From positions 301,514 to 365,513 of the forward strand of contig NZ_DLFW01000002.1 of assembly GCF_002482385.1 (NCBI RefSeq): a stretch of 64,000 nt of DNA. Reading direction: 5' to 3'. The translations under genes and the position numbers were made by a program. This DNA is from Dysgonomonas sp. UBA7710 (GTDB taxonomy: Bacteria; Bacteroidota; Bacteroidia; Bacteroidales; Dysgonomonadaceae). The notes beneath the pieces are model-generated. The model was given only the letters and a program-made list of their open reading frames with translations, was not told the DNA's origin and ran no database searches. Below, one piece after another: positions 1 through 6,892 of the stretch; positions within the stretch are counted from its first letter, which is position 1, and each line of letters starts with the position of its first letter.

Positions 1-1
1 A

Positions 2-385
2 GAAAAAGACAAGGACAAGGAAGAGCAAATAGTAATAAGAGAATATAAGCATACTCCTTACAAAACTCACAATCTGATCTATGTGAGGGCTGAAGATGGA
101 GATACATACGAGGCCATAGCTGCTGAATTTGGATTTAAGCCCAAAGATCTGTACAAATATAATGAAGTGCCGGAAGGTTTTCCTCTCAAGCAGGGAGATT
201 TAGTCTATTTTGAGAAGAAGAAATCGAAAGCAGATAAACCCTATTACGACCATGTGGTACAGGTTGGGGAGTCGATGCATAGTATCTCTCAATTATATGG
301 TATAAAAGTCAAGAATCTTTACAAAATGAACAAAAAGGATTTTGAATACGTTCCTGAAGAAGGAGATGTTTTAAAGTTAAGATGA
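2..385 (+). CDS. LysM-domain cell-wall protein, C-terminal part (5' end outside window)
   Basis: The reading frame is open from base 2 upstream of the first ATG (83), so this is the 3' end of a longer gene. Two LysM-like modules are visible: one around GDTYEAIAAEFG and a second around VGESMHSISQLYG, each followed by a lysine-rich linker and a conserved NLYKMN segment. LysM modules bind the N-acetylglucosamine backbone of peptidoglycan. In Bacteroidota this tandem C-terminus usually follows a glucosaminidase domain that cleaves peptidoglycan, but that domain is not in the window, so the enzymatic role is inference. The protein ends in KLR and is followed by a 34-base gap before the next gene. 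Confidence 0.8.
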   Translation, partial: EKDKDKEEQIVIREYKHTPYKTHNLIYVRAEDGDTYEAIAAEFGFKPKDLYKYNEVPEGFPLKQGDLVYFEKKKSKADKPYYDHVVQVGESMHSISQLYGIKVKNLYKMNKKDFEYVPEEGDVLKLR

Positions 386-419
386 GAATTGAAACACAAA
401 ACTTGAATTTTTATTAAGA

Positions 420-1301
420 ATGAAACAATTATTTTTTACAGTCGCCTTTTTTATATTGGCAATGGGCGTTTATGCGCAGAATGATAAGGATAAACTCGAA
501 GACGGGAAATGGTATCTGAAAGGAGTTACAGGCCTTAATGCTTCACAAACCGCAGTAAGTAATTGGTCGGCCGGTGGTGAGAATGCAATGGCGGGAACAG
601 CCTACCTGAATGGATCTCTCGTTCGCAAAAGCGGGAACTGGCTTTTCTCGAATGCGCTCGCTTTGGAATATGGACTGACAAATACCAAGTCGCTGGGAAC
701 GCAGAAAACAAGCGATAAAATAGATTTTACCACTCAGTTAGGGTATTCTACTAACAATAAATGGTATTATACCATAATGGGCGATTTTAAGTCCCAGTTT
801 TATAAGGGATATAATTACCCGGATAAAACGAATTATATATCGAAGTTTTTCGCGCCGGCTTATTCCAATATATCAATAGGTTTCGAGTACAGACCCAATA
901 CAAGCTATTCGCTTTACTTATCACCGCTTGCCGGAAAACTGACGTTTGTAGAAGATGACTACCTTTCCAGTATCGGCGCATTCGGAGTAGATCCCGGAGA
1001 TAAGTTCAAAGCGGAATTAGGAGCTTACTTCAAAGCACGTGCCGAAAAAACACTGATGGAAAATGTAAAAGCCATATCGACACTGGATTTTTTCACGGCA
1101 TATGACAAGTCTTTTGGTAATGTTGATGTAAATTGGGATTTACTGATTAGCATGAAAATAAATAAAGTATTGTCGGCAAGCGTGAATACGACATTGAAGT
1201 ATGACGATGATGTAAAAATCGTAAATGAAGACGGTACTACCGGCGGTCCGAAAGTTCAGTTCAAAGAAATGATAGGAGTGGGGATTGCCTATAACTTTTA
1301 A
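420..1301 (+). CDS. DUF3078 family secreted/outer-membrane beta-barrel-like protein
   Basis: A 293-residue protein with a clear signal peptide (residues 1-19, ending VYAQ). The mature part begins with GKWYLKGVTGLNASQ, followed by a tryptophan/asparagine-rich NWSAGGE motif typical of DUF3078. Alternating hydrophobic strands and a C-terminal phenylalanine (AYNF) suggest an outer-membrane beta-barrel. The biochemical function of the family is unknown. It lies 34 bases after the LysM gene in the same direction and is followed by a strong hairpin terminator at 1325-1359, so the two could share a transcript. Confidence is high for the family and low for any role. Confidence 0.85.
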   Translation: MKQLFFTVAFFILAMGVYAQNDKDKLEDGKWYLKGVTGLNASQTAVSNWSAGGENAMAGTAYLNGSLVRKSGNWLFSNALALEYGLTNTKSLGTQKTSDKIDFTTQLGYSTNNKWYYTIMGDFKSQFYKGYNYPDKTNYISKFFAPAYSNISIGFEYRPNTSYSLYLSPLAGKLTFVEDDYLSSIGAFGVDPGDKFKAELGAYFKARAEKTLMENVKAISTLDFFTAYDKSFGNVDVNWDLLISMKINKVLSASVNTTLKYDDDVKIVNEDGTTGGPKVQFKEMIGVGIAYNF

Positions 1302-1324
1302 TATATAAGTAAAGTTCACAATAT

Positions 1325-1359
1325 AAGCGGGATCAGCATTTTGTTGATCCCGCTTTTTT
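1325..1359 (+). terminator. Rho-independent terminator after DUF3078 gene
   Basis: An 11-bp stem, AAGCGGGATCA (1325-1335) pairing with TGATCCCGCTT (1345-1355), with a 9-base loop and a T run to 1359. It closes the transcription unit containing the LysM and DUF3078 genes. Confidence 0.9.
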
Positions 1360-1403
1360 GAATGGAATCCGGTTTTAATAAATAATAAAAGGCCGGAACT
1401 TTG

Positions 1404-1434
1404 TTTGTCGGTTTCTGATTTTATGCTAATTTTA
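1404..1434 (+). promoter_or_regulatory. Putative Bacteroidota promoter for DUF4468 gene
   Basis: TTTG at 1404-1407 and TAATTTTA at 1427-1434, spaced by 19 bases. This fits the Bacteroidota TTTG/TAnnTTTG pattern except for the last base of the -7 box. The start codon follows at 1463. Confidence 0.5.
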
Positions 1435-1462
1435 TACAATAAACAAATTTAACCCGGCAAAT

Positions 1463-2602
1463 ATGAATAAATTCCTTTTAATCTCGTTATGTGCAATTAC
1501 CTCAGTTCTGGCTTATGCCCAGGAGGATGCAAAATATTTAGCAGGTGCTGTACCTGAGGTTGACGGTAAAGTCATTTTTTTCAAATCCATACCGGTAAAG
1601 AATCCTATATCTGATGACGATTTATTCAATATCATGGATAAATGGGCGAATGACAATTATGGTTCTAATCTTAATAAGGATTTGGATAACAGGGTCCTGT
1701 TGTCTAATCCGGAAGAGAAAGATATAGCATGTCAGGGTGAGAAATTCCTTGTGTTCAAGAAGAGCGCGTTTGTATTGGATCAGGCTAAAATGGTCTATCA
1801 GCTGATACTGGATATAGACGGAGGTAAATGCAATGCCACTGCGCGTTATATCAAATATGAATATTCGGATAGTAAAACACCGCTATCTGCCGAAGAAATG
1901 ATAACGGATAAAATTGCGCTGAATAAGAAAGGTGATAAGCTGAACAGGTATTATGATAAATTTCGCAGACAGACAGTTGATAGCATCAATAGTATATTCA
2001 ATTCTATCGATAAATATTTGAATGGTACCGTTACAACAGGGGTTGTCTCTTCAGCAGTTCCTGCATCGGTAGGTGTTCCAGACAGACAGGAGAATATCTC
2101 TCCGGCATTGGCTACAGCGACTAATGCGCTTGCTGAAGTTTCCATTCCCGGATTTAAAAAGGTAGATACAGGGAAGATCCCCGCGAGCCTGCAAGGCAGC
2201 AAAGCTTTAATCCTTTCAGGGTCGTTAAGTAGTCCTTCCGTTGTTCCTGCGTCATGGGGCGGTGTTACTTCATTGATGGAACGGCCCGTGGCATTGAGTA
2301 ATGTCAATACTGCGCAATATGCAACAGGAGCAATAGATAATGCCGGAACTTATACAATATCGTTTTATACTGAGGTGTATGCCGACGCATTGAAGGAATT
2401 TGAAAATACGAAAGGAAATATTAATGATAAAATAAAGGCTTCCGGACTTACGCCGGTTATTGCACCTTCGGGTGCGCCTGTATTTACAGAAGCATGGATG
2501 GTTATCGAATGTAAAAAGGCTGGAGTAATGCCGTCTTCCGATCCAAAAGCCGCGTCGGATAAAACATATTTGGGTGAAATATTGAACGTTTGGATAAAAT
2601 AA
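1463..2602 (+). CDS. Secreted DUF4468 (TBP-like fold) domain protein
   Basis: 379 residues with a signal peptide (1-19, ending LAYAQ). Residues about 30-125 resemble the DUF4468 domain of Bacteroidota secreted proteins, including the VDGKVIFFKSIPV strand, a Lys/Asp-rich helix and the ARYIKYEY strand. After a Ser/Ala/Val-rich linker (about 195-225) comes a second domain (about 228-379) with PASLQGSKALILSGS and an EAWMVIECKKAG segment near the end, which I do not recognise. Molecular function is unknown. It sits 17 bases before the SDR gene and has its own likely promoter, after the preceding terminator. Confidence 0.75.
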   Translation: MNKFLLISLCAITSVLAYAQEDAKYLAGAVPEVDGKVIFFKSIPVKNPISDDDLFNIMDKWANDNYGSNLNKDLDNRVLLSNPEEKDIACQGEKFLVFKKSAFVLDQAKMVYQLILDIDGGKCNATARYIKYEYSDSKTPLSAEEMITDKIALNKKGDKLNRYYDKFRRQTVDSINSIFNSIDKYLNGTVTTGVVSSAVPASVGVPDRQENISPALATATNALAEVSIPGFKKVDTGKIPASLQGSKALILSGSLSSPSVVPASWGGVTSLMERPVALSNVNTAQYATGAIDNAGTYTISFYTEVYADALKEFENTKGNINDKIKASGLTPVIAPSGAPVFTEAWMVIECKKAGVMPSSDPKAASDKTYLGEILNVWIK

Positions 2603-2619
2603 CCACAGAATAAAAGCTC

Positions 2620-3381
2620 ATGAGAAAAATAGCTTTAATCACCGGAGCTACCTCCGGACTAGGAAGAGCAATAGCTTTGCGATTGGCAAAGGAAGGCTAT
2701 GATGTAATCATAACCGGACGCCGCAAGGATAGATTGGAAGAACTGGAACGGGAGATTGAAATAAAATACGAATCGAAGGTATATTCGCTTTGCTTCGATG
2801 TGCGGGTATACAATGAAGTAGAGAAAGCTATTACTAGTCTGCCCGAAGAATGGAAGGCAATCGATATCCTTGTCAATAATGCCGGGCTTGCCGTGGGACT
2901 AGATCCTATCCAGCAGGGAGTAATTGATGATTGGGAGCGGATGATAGATACCAACATCAAGGGGCTGTTATATGTGACCCGTGTAGTGTCTCCGGGGATG
3001 GTATCACGAAAATCGGGGCATATCGTTAATCTTGGTTCCATTGCTGGAAAAGGTGTTTATCCTAACGGAGCGGTATATTGTGCTACCAAACATGCTGTAG
3101 ATGCATTGAGCCAGGGTATGCGTATGGATATGCTGCCATACAATATACGGGTAACTCAAGTTTGTCCGGGTGCAGTGAATACAGAATTCTCGCTCGTTCG
3201 CTTCAAAGGAAATCAGGATAGAGCCGATTTGGTATATGACGGGTACGATGCCCTGACAGCCGAAAATATTGCCGATGCTGTTTTTTATGCAGTATCCCAG
3301 CCACCCCATGTCGATATACAGGATATACTGGTGATGCCGACTGCACAGGCCAATGGTAGTATGTTCCATAAAAATAATTAG
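2620..3381 (+). CDS. SDR-family NAD(P)-dependent oxidoreductase (YdfG-like)
   Basis: A 253-residue classical short-chain dehydrogenase. It has the cofactor motif TGATSGLG (residues 8-15), NNAG (86-89), and the catalytic residues Ser140, Tyr153 and Lys157 in YCATK. The basic GRRKDR stretch (33-38) after the second beta strand suggests NADP preference. The sequence resembles the YdfG group (3-hydroxy acid / malonic semialdehyde dehydrogenases), including the late HVDIQDILVMPTAQA segment, but the exact substrate cannot be fixed from sequence. It is cytoplasmic, with no signal peptide. It precedes trmD on the same strand, separated by a 108-base gap full of 8-base repeats. Confidence 0.88.
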   Translation: MRKIALITGATSGLGRAIALRLAKEGYDVIITGRRKDRLEELEREIEIKYESKVYSLCFDVRVYNEVEKAITSLPEEWKAIDILVNNAGLAVGLDPIQQGVIDDWERMIDTNIKGLLYVTRVVSPGMVSRKSGHIVNLGSIAGKGVYPNGAVYCATKHAVDALSQGMRMDMLPYNIRVTQVCPGAVNTEFSLVRFKGNQDRADLVYDGYDALTAENIADAVFYAVSQPPHVDIQDILVMPTAQANGSMFHKNN

Positions 3382-3382
3382 A

Positions 3383-3488
3383 CAATATGCTAATGTGCCA
3401 ATTAGCCAATAAAATAATTAAAAAAACAAGAACTTTTTGTCGCTTCGCGCCTTGGCACACCGGCATATTTTCTCATTATCACATTATT
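3383..3488. repeat. Octamer-period degenerate tandem repeats (SDR-trmD gap)
   Basis: From 3383 the sequence reads as 8-base words such as ATATGCTA, ATGTGCCA and ATTAGCCA. After an A-rich spacer, a second run (about 3434-3488) on the complementary strand gives words such as ATAATGTG, AAATATGC and CGGTGTGC. The array fills almost the whole gap and ends one base before the trmD start codon, so it forms the trmD leader. It shares its words with the repeat at 46497-46535. Confidence 0.7.
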
Positions 3489-3489
3489 T

Positions 3490-4173
3490 ATGCGGATAGA
3501 TATCATAAGTGTTTTGCCTCAGATGTTCATGGGGCTTGTTGACTGCTCTATACTGAAACGGGCACAGGATAAGAGTCTTGTAAAAATAGTCGTTCATAAT
3601 CTTCGGGATTATGCTACCAATAAACACCGGAATGTGGATGATTATCCCTTTGGTGGCGAAGCAGGTATGGTAATGCAGATAGAGCCGATTGATAATGCGA
3701 TAACTGCATTGAAACAACAACGTAATTATGATGAAATAATATATACATCTCCGGATGGCGAAGTTTTCAATCAGAAGATCGCAAATCAGATGTCGGTATA
3801 TGAAAATATCATCATTCTATGCGGGCACTATAAAGGTATAGATTATCGTGTTCGTGAGCATCTGATAACCCGTGAAATATCGATAGGGGATTATGTGCTT
3901 ACCGGGGGAGAACTTGCTGCTGCTGTAATGGCAGATGCCATAGTACGGCTTATTCCGGGAGCAATAGGTGATGAGCAATCGGCTTTGTCGGATTCTTTTC
4001 AGGACAATCTGCTGGCTCCGCCTGTCTATACCCGTCCGGCAGAATATAAAGGATGGAAAGTCCCTGATATATTATTGTCAGGTCATCAGGCTAAGATAGA
4101 TGAGTGGAAGTTGCATCAGGCAATAGAGCGCACCGAAAGGTTGCGTCCCGACTTATTAAAAAGTGAAGAGTAA
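3490..4173 (+). CDS. trmD: tRNA (guanine(37)-N1)-methyltransferase TrmD
   Basis: 227 residues, the usual length for TrmD. The enzyme methylates N1 of G37 in tRNAs that read CNN codons, using S-adenosylmethionine, and so prevents +1 frameshifting. SPOUT trefoil-knot signatures are present: ILCGHYKGIDYRV (109-121) and SIGDYVLTGGELAA (131-144), followed by VRLIPG. The N-terminal MRIDIISVLPQMF strand and the late PAEYKGWKVPDILLSGHQAKI segment are characteristic. Unlike many bacteria, no rimM, rpsP or rplS neighbour is present. Its leader consists of octamer repeats. Confidence 0.97.
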   Translation: MRIDIISVLPQMFMGLVDCSILKRAQDKSLVKIVVHNLRDYATNKHRNVDDYPFGGEAGMVMQIEPIDNAITALKQQRNYDEIIYTSPDGEVFNQKIANQMSVYENIIILCGHYKGIDYRVREHLITREISIGDYVLTGGELAAAVMADAIVRLIPGAIGDEQSALSDSFQDNLLAPPVYTRPAEYKGWKVPDILLSGHQAKIDEWKLHQAIERTERLRPDLLKSEE

Positions 4174-4191
4174 ATCTTGAAAAGTTGATGT

Positions 4192-5031
4192 TTAGAATTC
4201 GACCTTTACAGTAACCCGTTCTTTACTTCCTGTAGTCCAGCGCGGACCTGATTGAATCAGTCGTATAGCTTCATTATCGGACGTGCCGCACAAACTGTAT
4301 TTTACATCAAACAAGAATGGCCGCCCCAGGGAATTGACCGAGAATTCTATGGCTACTTTGCCCTTACGGTCTTTGCATATGTCATCGGTCGGTCGACGGA
4401 GCGATTTTTTCAGGTATTCATTGTATTTCTCGTAGCCGCCTATAGGTTCGGGTTTACCGCTATTCGCTTCTTCCGGAGAGGATGTTCTGCTTTCGAAATC
4501 ATCAGGTACATATATTTCTATCGGCACTTCGCTCATGCGTTTGGCATCTTCCGACAAGATTTCCTGCTCGGCTTTACTCATCGAAGCACTTTCTTCACTT
4601 TCTATTTTGAAGCGGGAGATATCCGGCTTATAAGCCTTTGCCAGTTCAGCATTCTTTTGTGCGATCACCACTATATTTTCAGCATAATATGCTTCAGGTA
4701 CATAGATCTCGATAATGGAATTTTCGTTTGCCTGTTGGGCATATAGTCCCGATTTATGATAGTCGGTCAGAAAATATCCGCCGATGCCGATTATGATGAT
4801 AATAGCGGCGGCGGCCGATTGCCACATTTGCCTGCCGTTTGCCTTGTTTTTTGTTTTCGATTTGGCCTTTAACCGGTTTTGTATATTATTGATACGTTCG
4901 ATATGGTTGTCGTCGATGCTGTCGAATCCGTCTATAGCCTCGTACAAAAACGGATCTTTCATCGAATCTTTTTCTATCCGATGGGCATCTTTACCTTTTC
5001 TTTGTCCTTTTATGTAATCTAAAAACTTCAT
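4192..5031 (-). CDS. Membrane anti-sigma-like protein with TonB-like C-terminal domain
   Basis: 279 residues from the ATG at 5031. This start is chosen because ATG overlaps the sigma-factor stop as ATGA, the classic coupled arrangement; an upstream in-frame ATG at 5055 lies within the sigma gene. The cytoplasmic N-terminus (about 1-70, charged, with MKDPFLYEAIDGFDS) resembles Bacteroidota anti-sigma/TonB hybrid proteins. One transmembrane helix follows (about 73-90, Ala/Ile-rich). The periplasmic part carries two copies of an IEIYVP motif, and the C-terminal 80 residues (YNEYLKKSLRRP onward) resemble a TonB C-terminal domain. It probably holds the neighbouring ECF sigma factor inactive until an envelope signal arrives; that role is inferred from context. 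Confidence 0.72.
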   Translation of the reverse strand: MKFLDYIKGQRKGKDAHRIEKDSMKDPFLYEAIDGFDSIDDNHIERINNIQNRLKAKSKTKNKANGRQMWQSAAAAIIIIIGIGGYFLTDYHKSGLYAQQANENSIIEIYVPEAYYAENIVVIAQKNAELAKAYKPDISRFKIESEESASMSKAEQEILSEDAKRMSEVPIEIYVPDDFESRTSSPEEANSGKPEPIGGYEKYNEYLKKSLRRPTDDICKDRKGKVAIEFSVNSLGRPFLFDVKYSLCGTSDNEAIRLIQSGPRWTTGSKERVTVKVEF

Positions 5032-5606
5032 TCTTTCAGATTTTTTTCGATACAAATTTTTAAATTCCGTTTTCCGTTTTGTATATAACTCTTTACACTT
5101 TTGAGATGAAAGCCTGTTTCATCCACGATGTCCGCATACGATTTATCTTCGTAAAAAAACTTTTCTACTGCTATCCGTTGAGGTTCCGGCAGTTTCTCCA
5201 GGCACTCATTCAGAGCGCTTTCCTTTTCTTCATCCCTGCTGTCATCAAATAGAGTAAAAGAACTGTCCGATTCCATAAGCTGGGAATCGAAATTAACAAT
5301 AATTTCCCTCTTATTTTCTTTCAGTATATGAAAGCAATGATTCTTTACTACACTATAAAGCCAGTTTTTGAATACCTTGATTTCGTAGTCCTGAATCTTT
5401 TGAGACAGGTTTTCGTAAATATCTATTACGGCATCCTGTGACTGCCCCGGGTTTTGCAGATACTTGAGGCAAAGACCGTAAATGAGGGGAATGTAGCGTT
5501 CGTAAAGCTGTTGGAAATATTCAGCTTTACGCGTTTCTTTAAATTTTGACAAGAGAGTCTCGTCGCTGTCCGATTCTTTTTTCTTATGTAAGCTAAAGAA
5601 TTGCAA
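5028..5606 (-). CDS. ECF-type RNA polymerase sigma factor (sigma-70 family)
   Basis: 192 residues with sigma region 2 (about 25-95: YERYIPLIYGLCLKYL, DAVIDIYENL, KNWLYSVVKNHC) and region 4 (about 135-188: CLEKLPEPQRIAVEKFFYE followed by the helix-turn-helix SYADIVDETGFHLKSVKSYI). No region 3 or extra C-terminal domain is present, as expected for ECF factors. It is translationally coupled to the downstream membrane protein (ATGA overlap at 5028-5031). A strong promoter lies directly upstream, leaving a leader of only about ten bases. It likely redirects transcription to envelope-related genes; the regulon is not visible here. Confidence 0.9.
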   Translation of the reverse strand: MQFFSLHKKKESDSDETLLSKFKETRKAEYFQQLYERYIPLIYGLCLKYLQNPGQSQDAVIDIYENLSQKIQDYEIKVFKNWLYSVVKNHCFHILKENKREIIVNFDSQLMESDSSFTLFDDSRDEEKESALNECLEKLPEPQRIAVEKFFYEDKSYADIVDETGFHLKSVKSYIQNGKRNLKICIEKNLKE

Positions 5607-5623
5607 GAGGAATCATTTTTACA

Positions 5624-5654
5624 CAAATCTACAAGATTTTAATTAATAATCAAA
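5624..5654 (-). promoter_or_regulatory. Promoter of the sigma/anti-sigma operon
   Basis: On the minus strand TTTG (5651-5654), a 19-base spacer and TAGATTTG (5624-5631) match the Bacteroidota primary promoter exactly. The start codon is at 5606, so the mRNA leader would be very short. Confidence 0.75.
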
Positions 5655-5717
5655 CAGTTTGAAAGCTTAACGAAAATGTCATAATCCCGTGTTTCTGTTA
5701 AAATTTGTAATATAAAA

Positions 5718-5748
5718 TTGTATAGATGGTTCATTTTATGTACTTTTG
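5718..5748 (+). promoter_or_regulatory. Promoter of the small winged-helix gene
   Basis: TTG (5718-5720), a 20-base spacer and TACTTTTG (5741-5748). The -7 box is a perfect TAnnTTTG match. The start codon is at 5793. Confidence 0.7.
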
Positions 5749-5792
5749 TCATCGAAATAATAACGAGTTTAATTTTTTAACAAGCACCCATT

Positions 5793-5990
5793 ATGAAAGA
5801 AAAAATTGGATCAAACGCAGGTATTATTTGGACTTACCTAGATGCAGAGGGAAGCAAACCGCTTAAAGACATTAAAAAAGCATGCAAATTGACAGAAAAA
5901 GATATGTATGCGGCTTTAGGCTGGTTAGCAAGAGAAGGCAAAATAGCTTTCAATGAACTAAAAGACGACTTGCAGGTCGTTTTGTTGTAA
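5793..5990 (+). CDS. Small winged helix-turn-helix protein (DUF2582-like)
   Basis: A 65-residue monocistronic gene between its own promoter (5718-5748) and terminator (6015-6055). The sequence GIIWTYLDAEG, then KPLKDIKKACKLTEKDMYAALGW, then LAREGKIAF forms a compact winged helix: helix, recognition helix and beta wing. Small proteins of this type are widespread in Bacteroidota. They are predicted to bind nucleic acid, but no target is established that I know of. There is no membrane segment. An isolated unit with a strong promoter suggests a well-expressed chromatin-like or regulatory protein, which is inference. Confidence 0.8.
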   Translation: MKEKIGSNAGIIWTYLDAEGSKPLKDIKKACKLTEKDMYAALGWLAREGKIAFNELKDDLQVVLL

Positions 5991-6014
5991 AAACGCAGAA
6001 CAATAATTTCAGAT

Positions 6015-6055
6015 AAAAGAGCCGCTTATCTTTCGCATAAGCGGCTCTTTTTTTT
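6015..6055 (+). terminator. Strong terminator after winged-helix gene
   Basis: A perfect 15-bp stem: AAAAGAGCCGCTTAT (6015-6029) with ATAAGCGGCTCTTTT (6037-6051), a 7-base loop and a T run. Confidence 0.93.
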
Positions 6056-6102
6056 ATTTGTATACGTCCGGTTTCTTTTTAATGAATTTAGAAGAGTAAT
6101 AA

Positions 6103-6134
6103 TTTTGTTAATTCGTTGGTATTATTTATTTTTG
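6103..6134 (+). promoter_or_regulatory. Promoter of the zapB-like/zapA unit
   Basis: TTTG (6104-6107), a 19-base spacer and TATTTTTG (6127-6134) match both consensus boxes. The start codon follows at 6155. Confidence 0.7.
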
Positions 6135-6154
6135 TCTAGCATTTTGGCTACTTT

Positions 6155-6451
6155 ATGACTGAAAATGACGAAAAACTTCTGGCCGAATTTGAAATAAGGA
6201 TGCGGCAATTAATGTACCTCTGTGATACGTTAAAAGAAGAGAACGCCTTATTGAGACAGGAGTTGATACAGAGAAGTATGACAATTGAAGGTTTGACATC
6301 AGAAGTGGAAGAGCTGAAAACAAAATATGACAATCTGAAATTTGTAAAATCTTTCTCCTCAGAGAATAAAGATGATACATTACAAGCAAAGAAGCGATTG
6401 TCGAAATTAGTGCGAGATGTAGATAAGTGTATCGCCATGCTGAAAAATTAA
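6155..6451 (+). CDS. Short coiled-coil protein, ZapB-like
   Basis: 98 residues, almost entirely a heptad-patterned coiled coil (about 8-65, rich in Leu, Glu and Lys) with a basic tail (KKRLSKLVRDVDKCIAML). It lies directly upstream of zapA, 17 bases apart, in a promoter-terminator unit. The position and coiled-coil character suggest a divisome accessory protein comparable to ZapB, but sequence identity to ZapB cannot be judged by eye. It may partner ZapA at the FtsZ ring (inference from neighbourhood). Confidence 0.65.
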   Translation: MTENDEKLLAEFEIRMRQLMYLCDTLKEENALLRQELIQRSMTIEGLTSEVEELKTKYDNLKFVKSFSSENKDDTLQAKKRLSKLVRDVDKCIAMLKN

Positions 6452-6468
6452 CGAATAAAGGCAAAGTT

Positions 6469-6774
6469 ATGGACGAGCATTTAATAATTAATCTACGCGT
6501 AGCTGATATGAGGTATCCTCTCCGGATAAAAAGGCAGGAGGAAGAAGTATTCAGGAAGGCTGCGGAGGAAATAGATTATAAAATAGTTCAATATAAAAAT
6601 TATTTTACAGGAGATTCATCCCATTCATTGCAGAATAGCGATTATATGGCAATGACAGCAATACAGGCTGTAGCAGAGAAGGTTGAGTATCAATTACGGG
6701 CAAATGAATTTGAGTCCAGGATGAAAGAACTGACGCAGGAATTGGAAAATTATCTGAGAGGTCATGTAAAATAA
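6469..6774 (+). CDS. zapA: Cell division protein ZapA
   Basis: 101 residues from the ATG at 6469. An in-frame ATG at 6427 lies inside the preceding gene and would add a non-conserved 14-residue leader, so the internal start is preferred. The N-terminal beta hairpin (IINLRVADMRYPLRI) and following helix (EEEVFRKAAEEIDYKIVQY) match the ZapA globular domain. The C-terminal half (about 50-100) is a coiled coil that mediates dimer and tetramer formation. ZapA binds and bundles FtsZ filaments at the division site. It is followed by a long AT-rich hairpin before rny, an arrangement common in Bacteroidota. Confidence 0.88.
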   Translation: MDEHLIINLRVADMRYPLRIKRQEEEVFRKAAEEIDYKIVQYKNYFTGDSSHSLQNSDYMAMTAIQAVAEKVEYQLRANEFESRMKELTQELENYLRGHVK

Positions 6775-6801
6775 AATTATAGTACTGAGAAGAATCTAGA
6801 G

Positions 6802-6850
6802 CACTAATTTTAAGTATGAGAATATTATTCATACTTAAATTAGTGTTTTT
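6802..6850 (+). terminator. Long AT-rich hairpin/terminator between zapA and rny
   Basis: CACTAATTTTAAGTATGA (6802-6819) pairs with TCATACTTAAATTAGTG (6829-6845), leaving one bulged T, and is followed by a T run. It probably terminates or attenuates the zapA transcript 43 bases before the rny start. Confidence 0.8.
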
Positions 6851-6892
6851 TAGTTTATATAAATTGAGTTTTTAAATAATGAAAAATAAATT

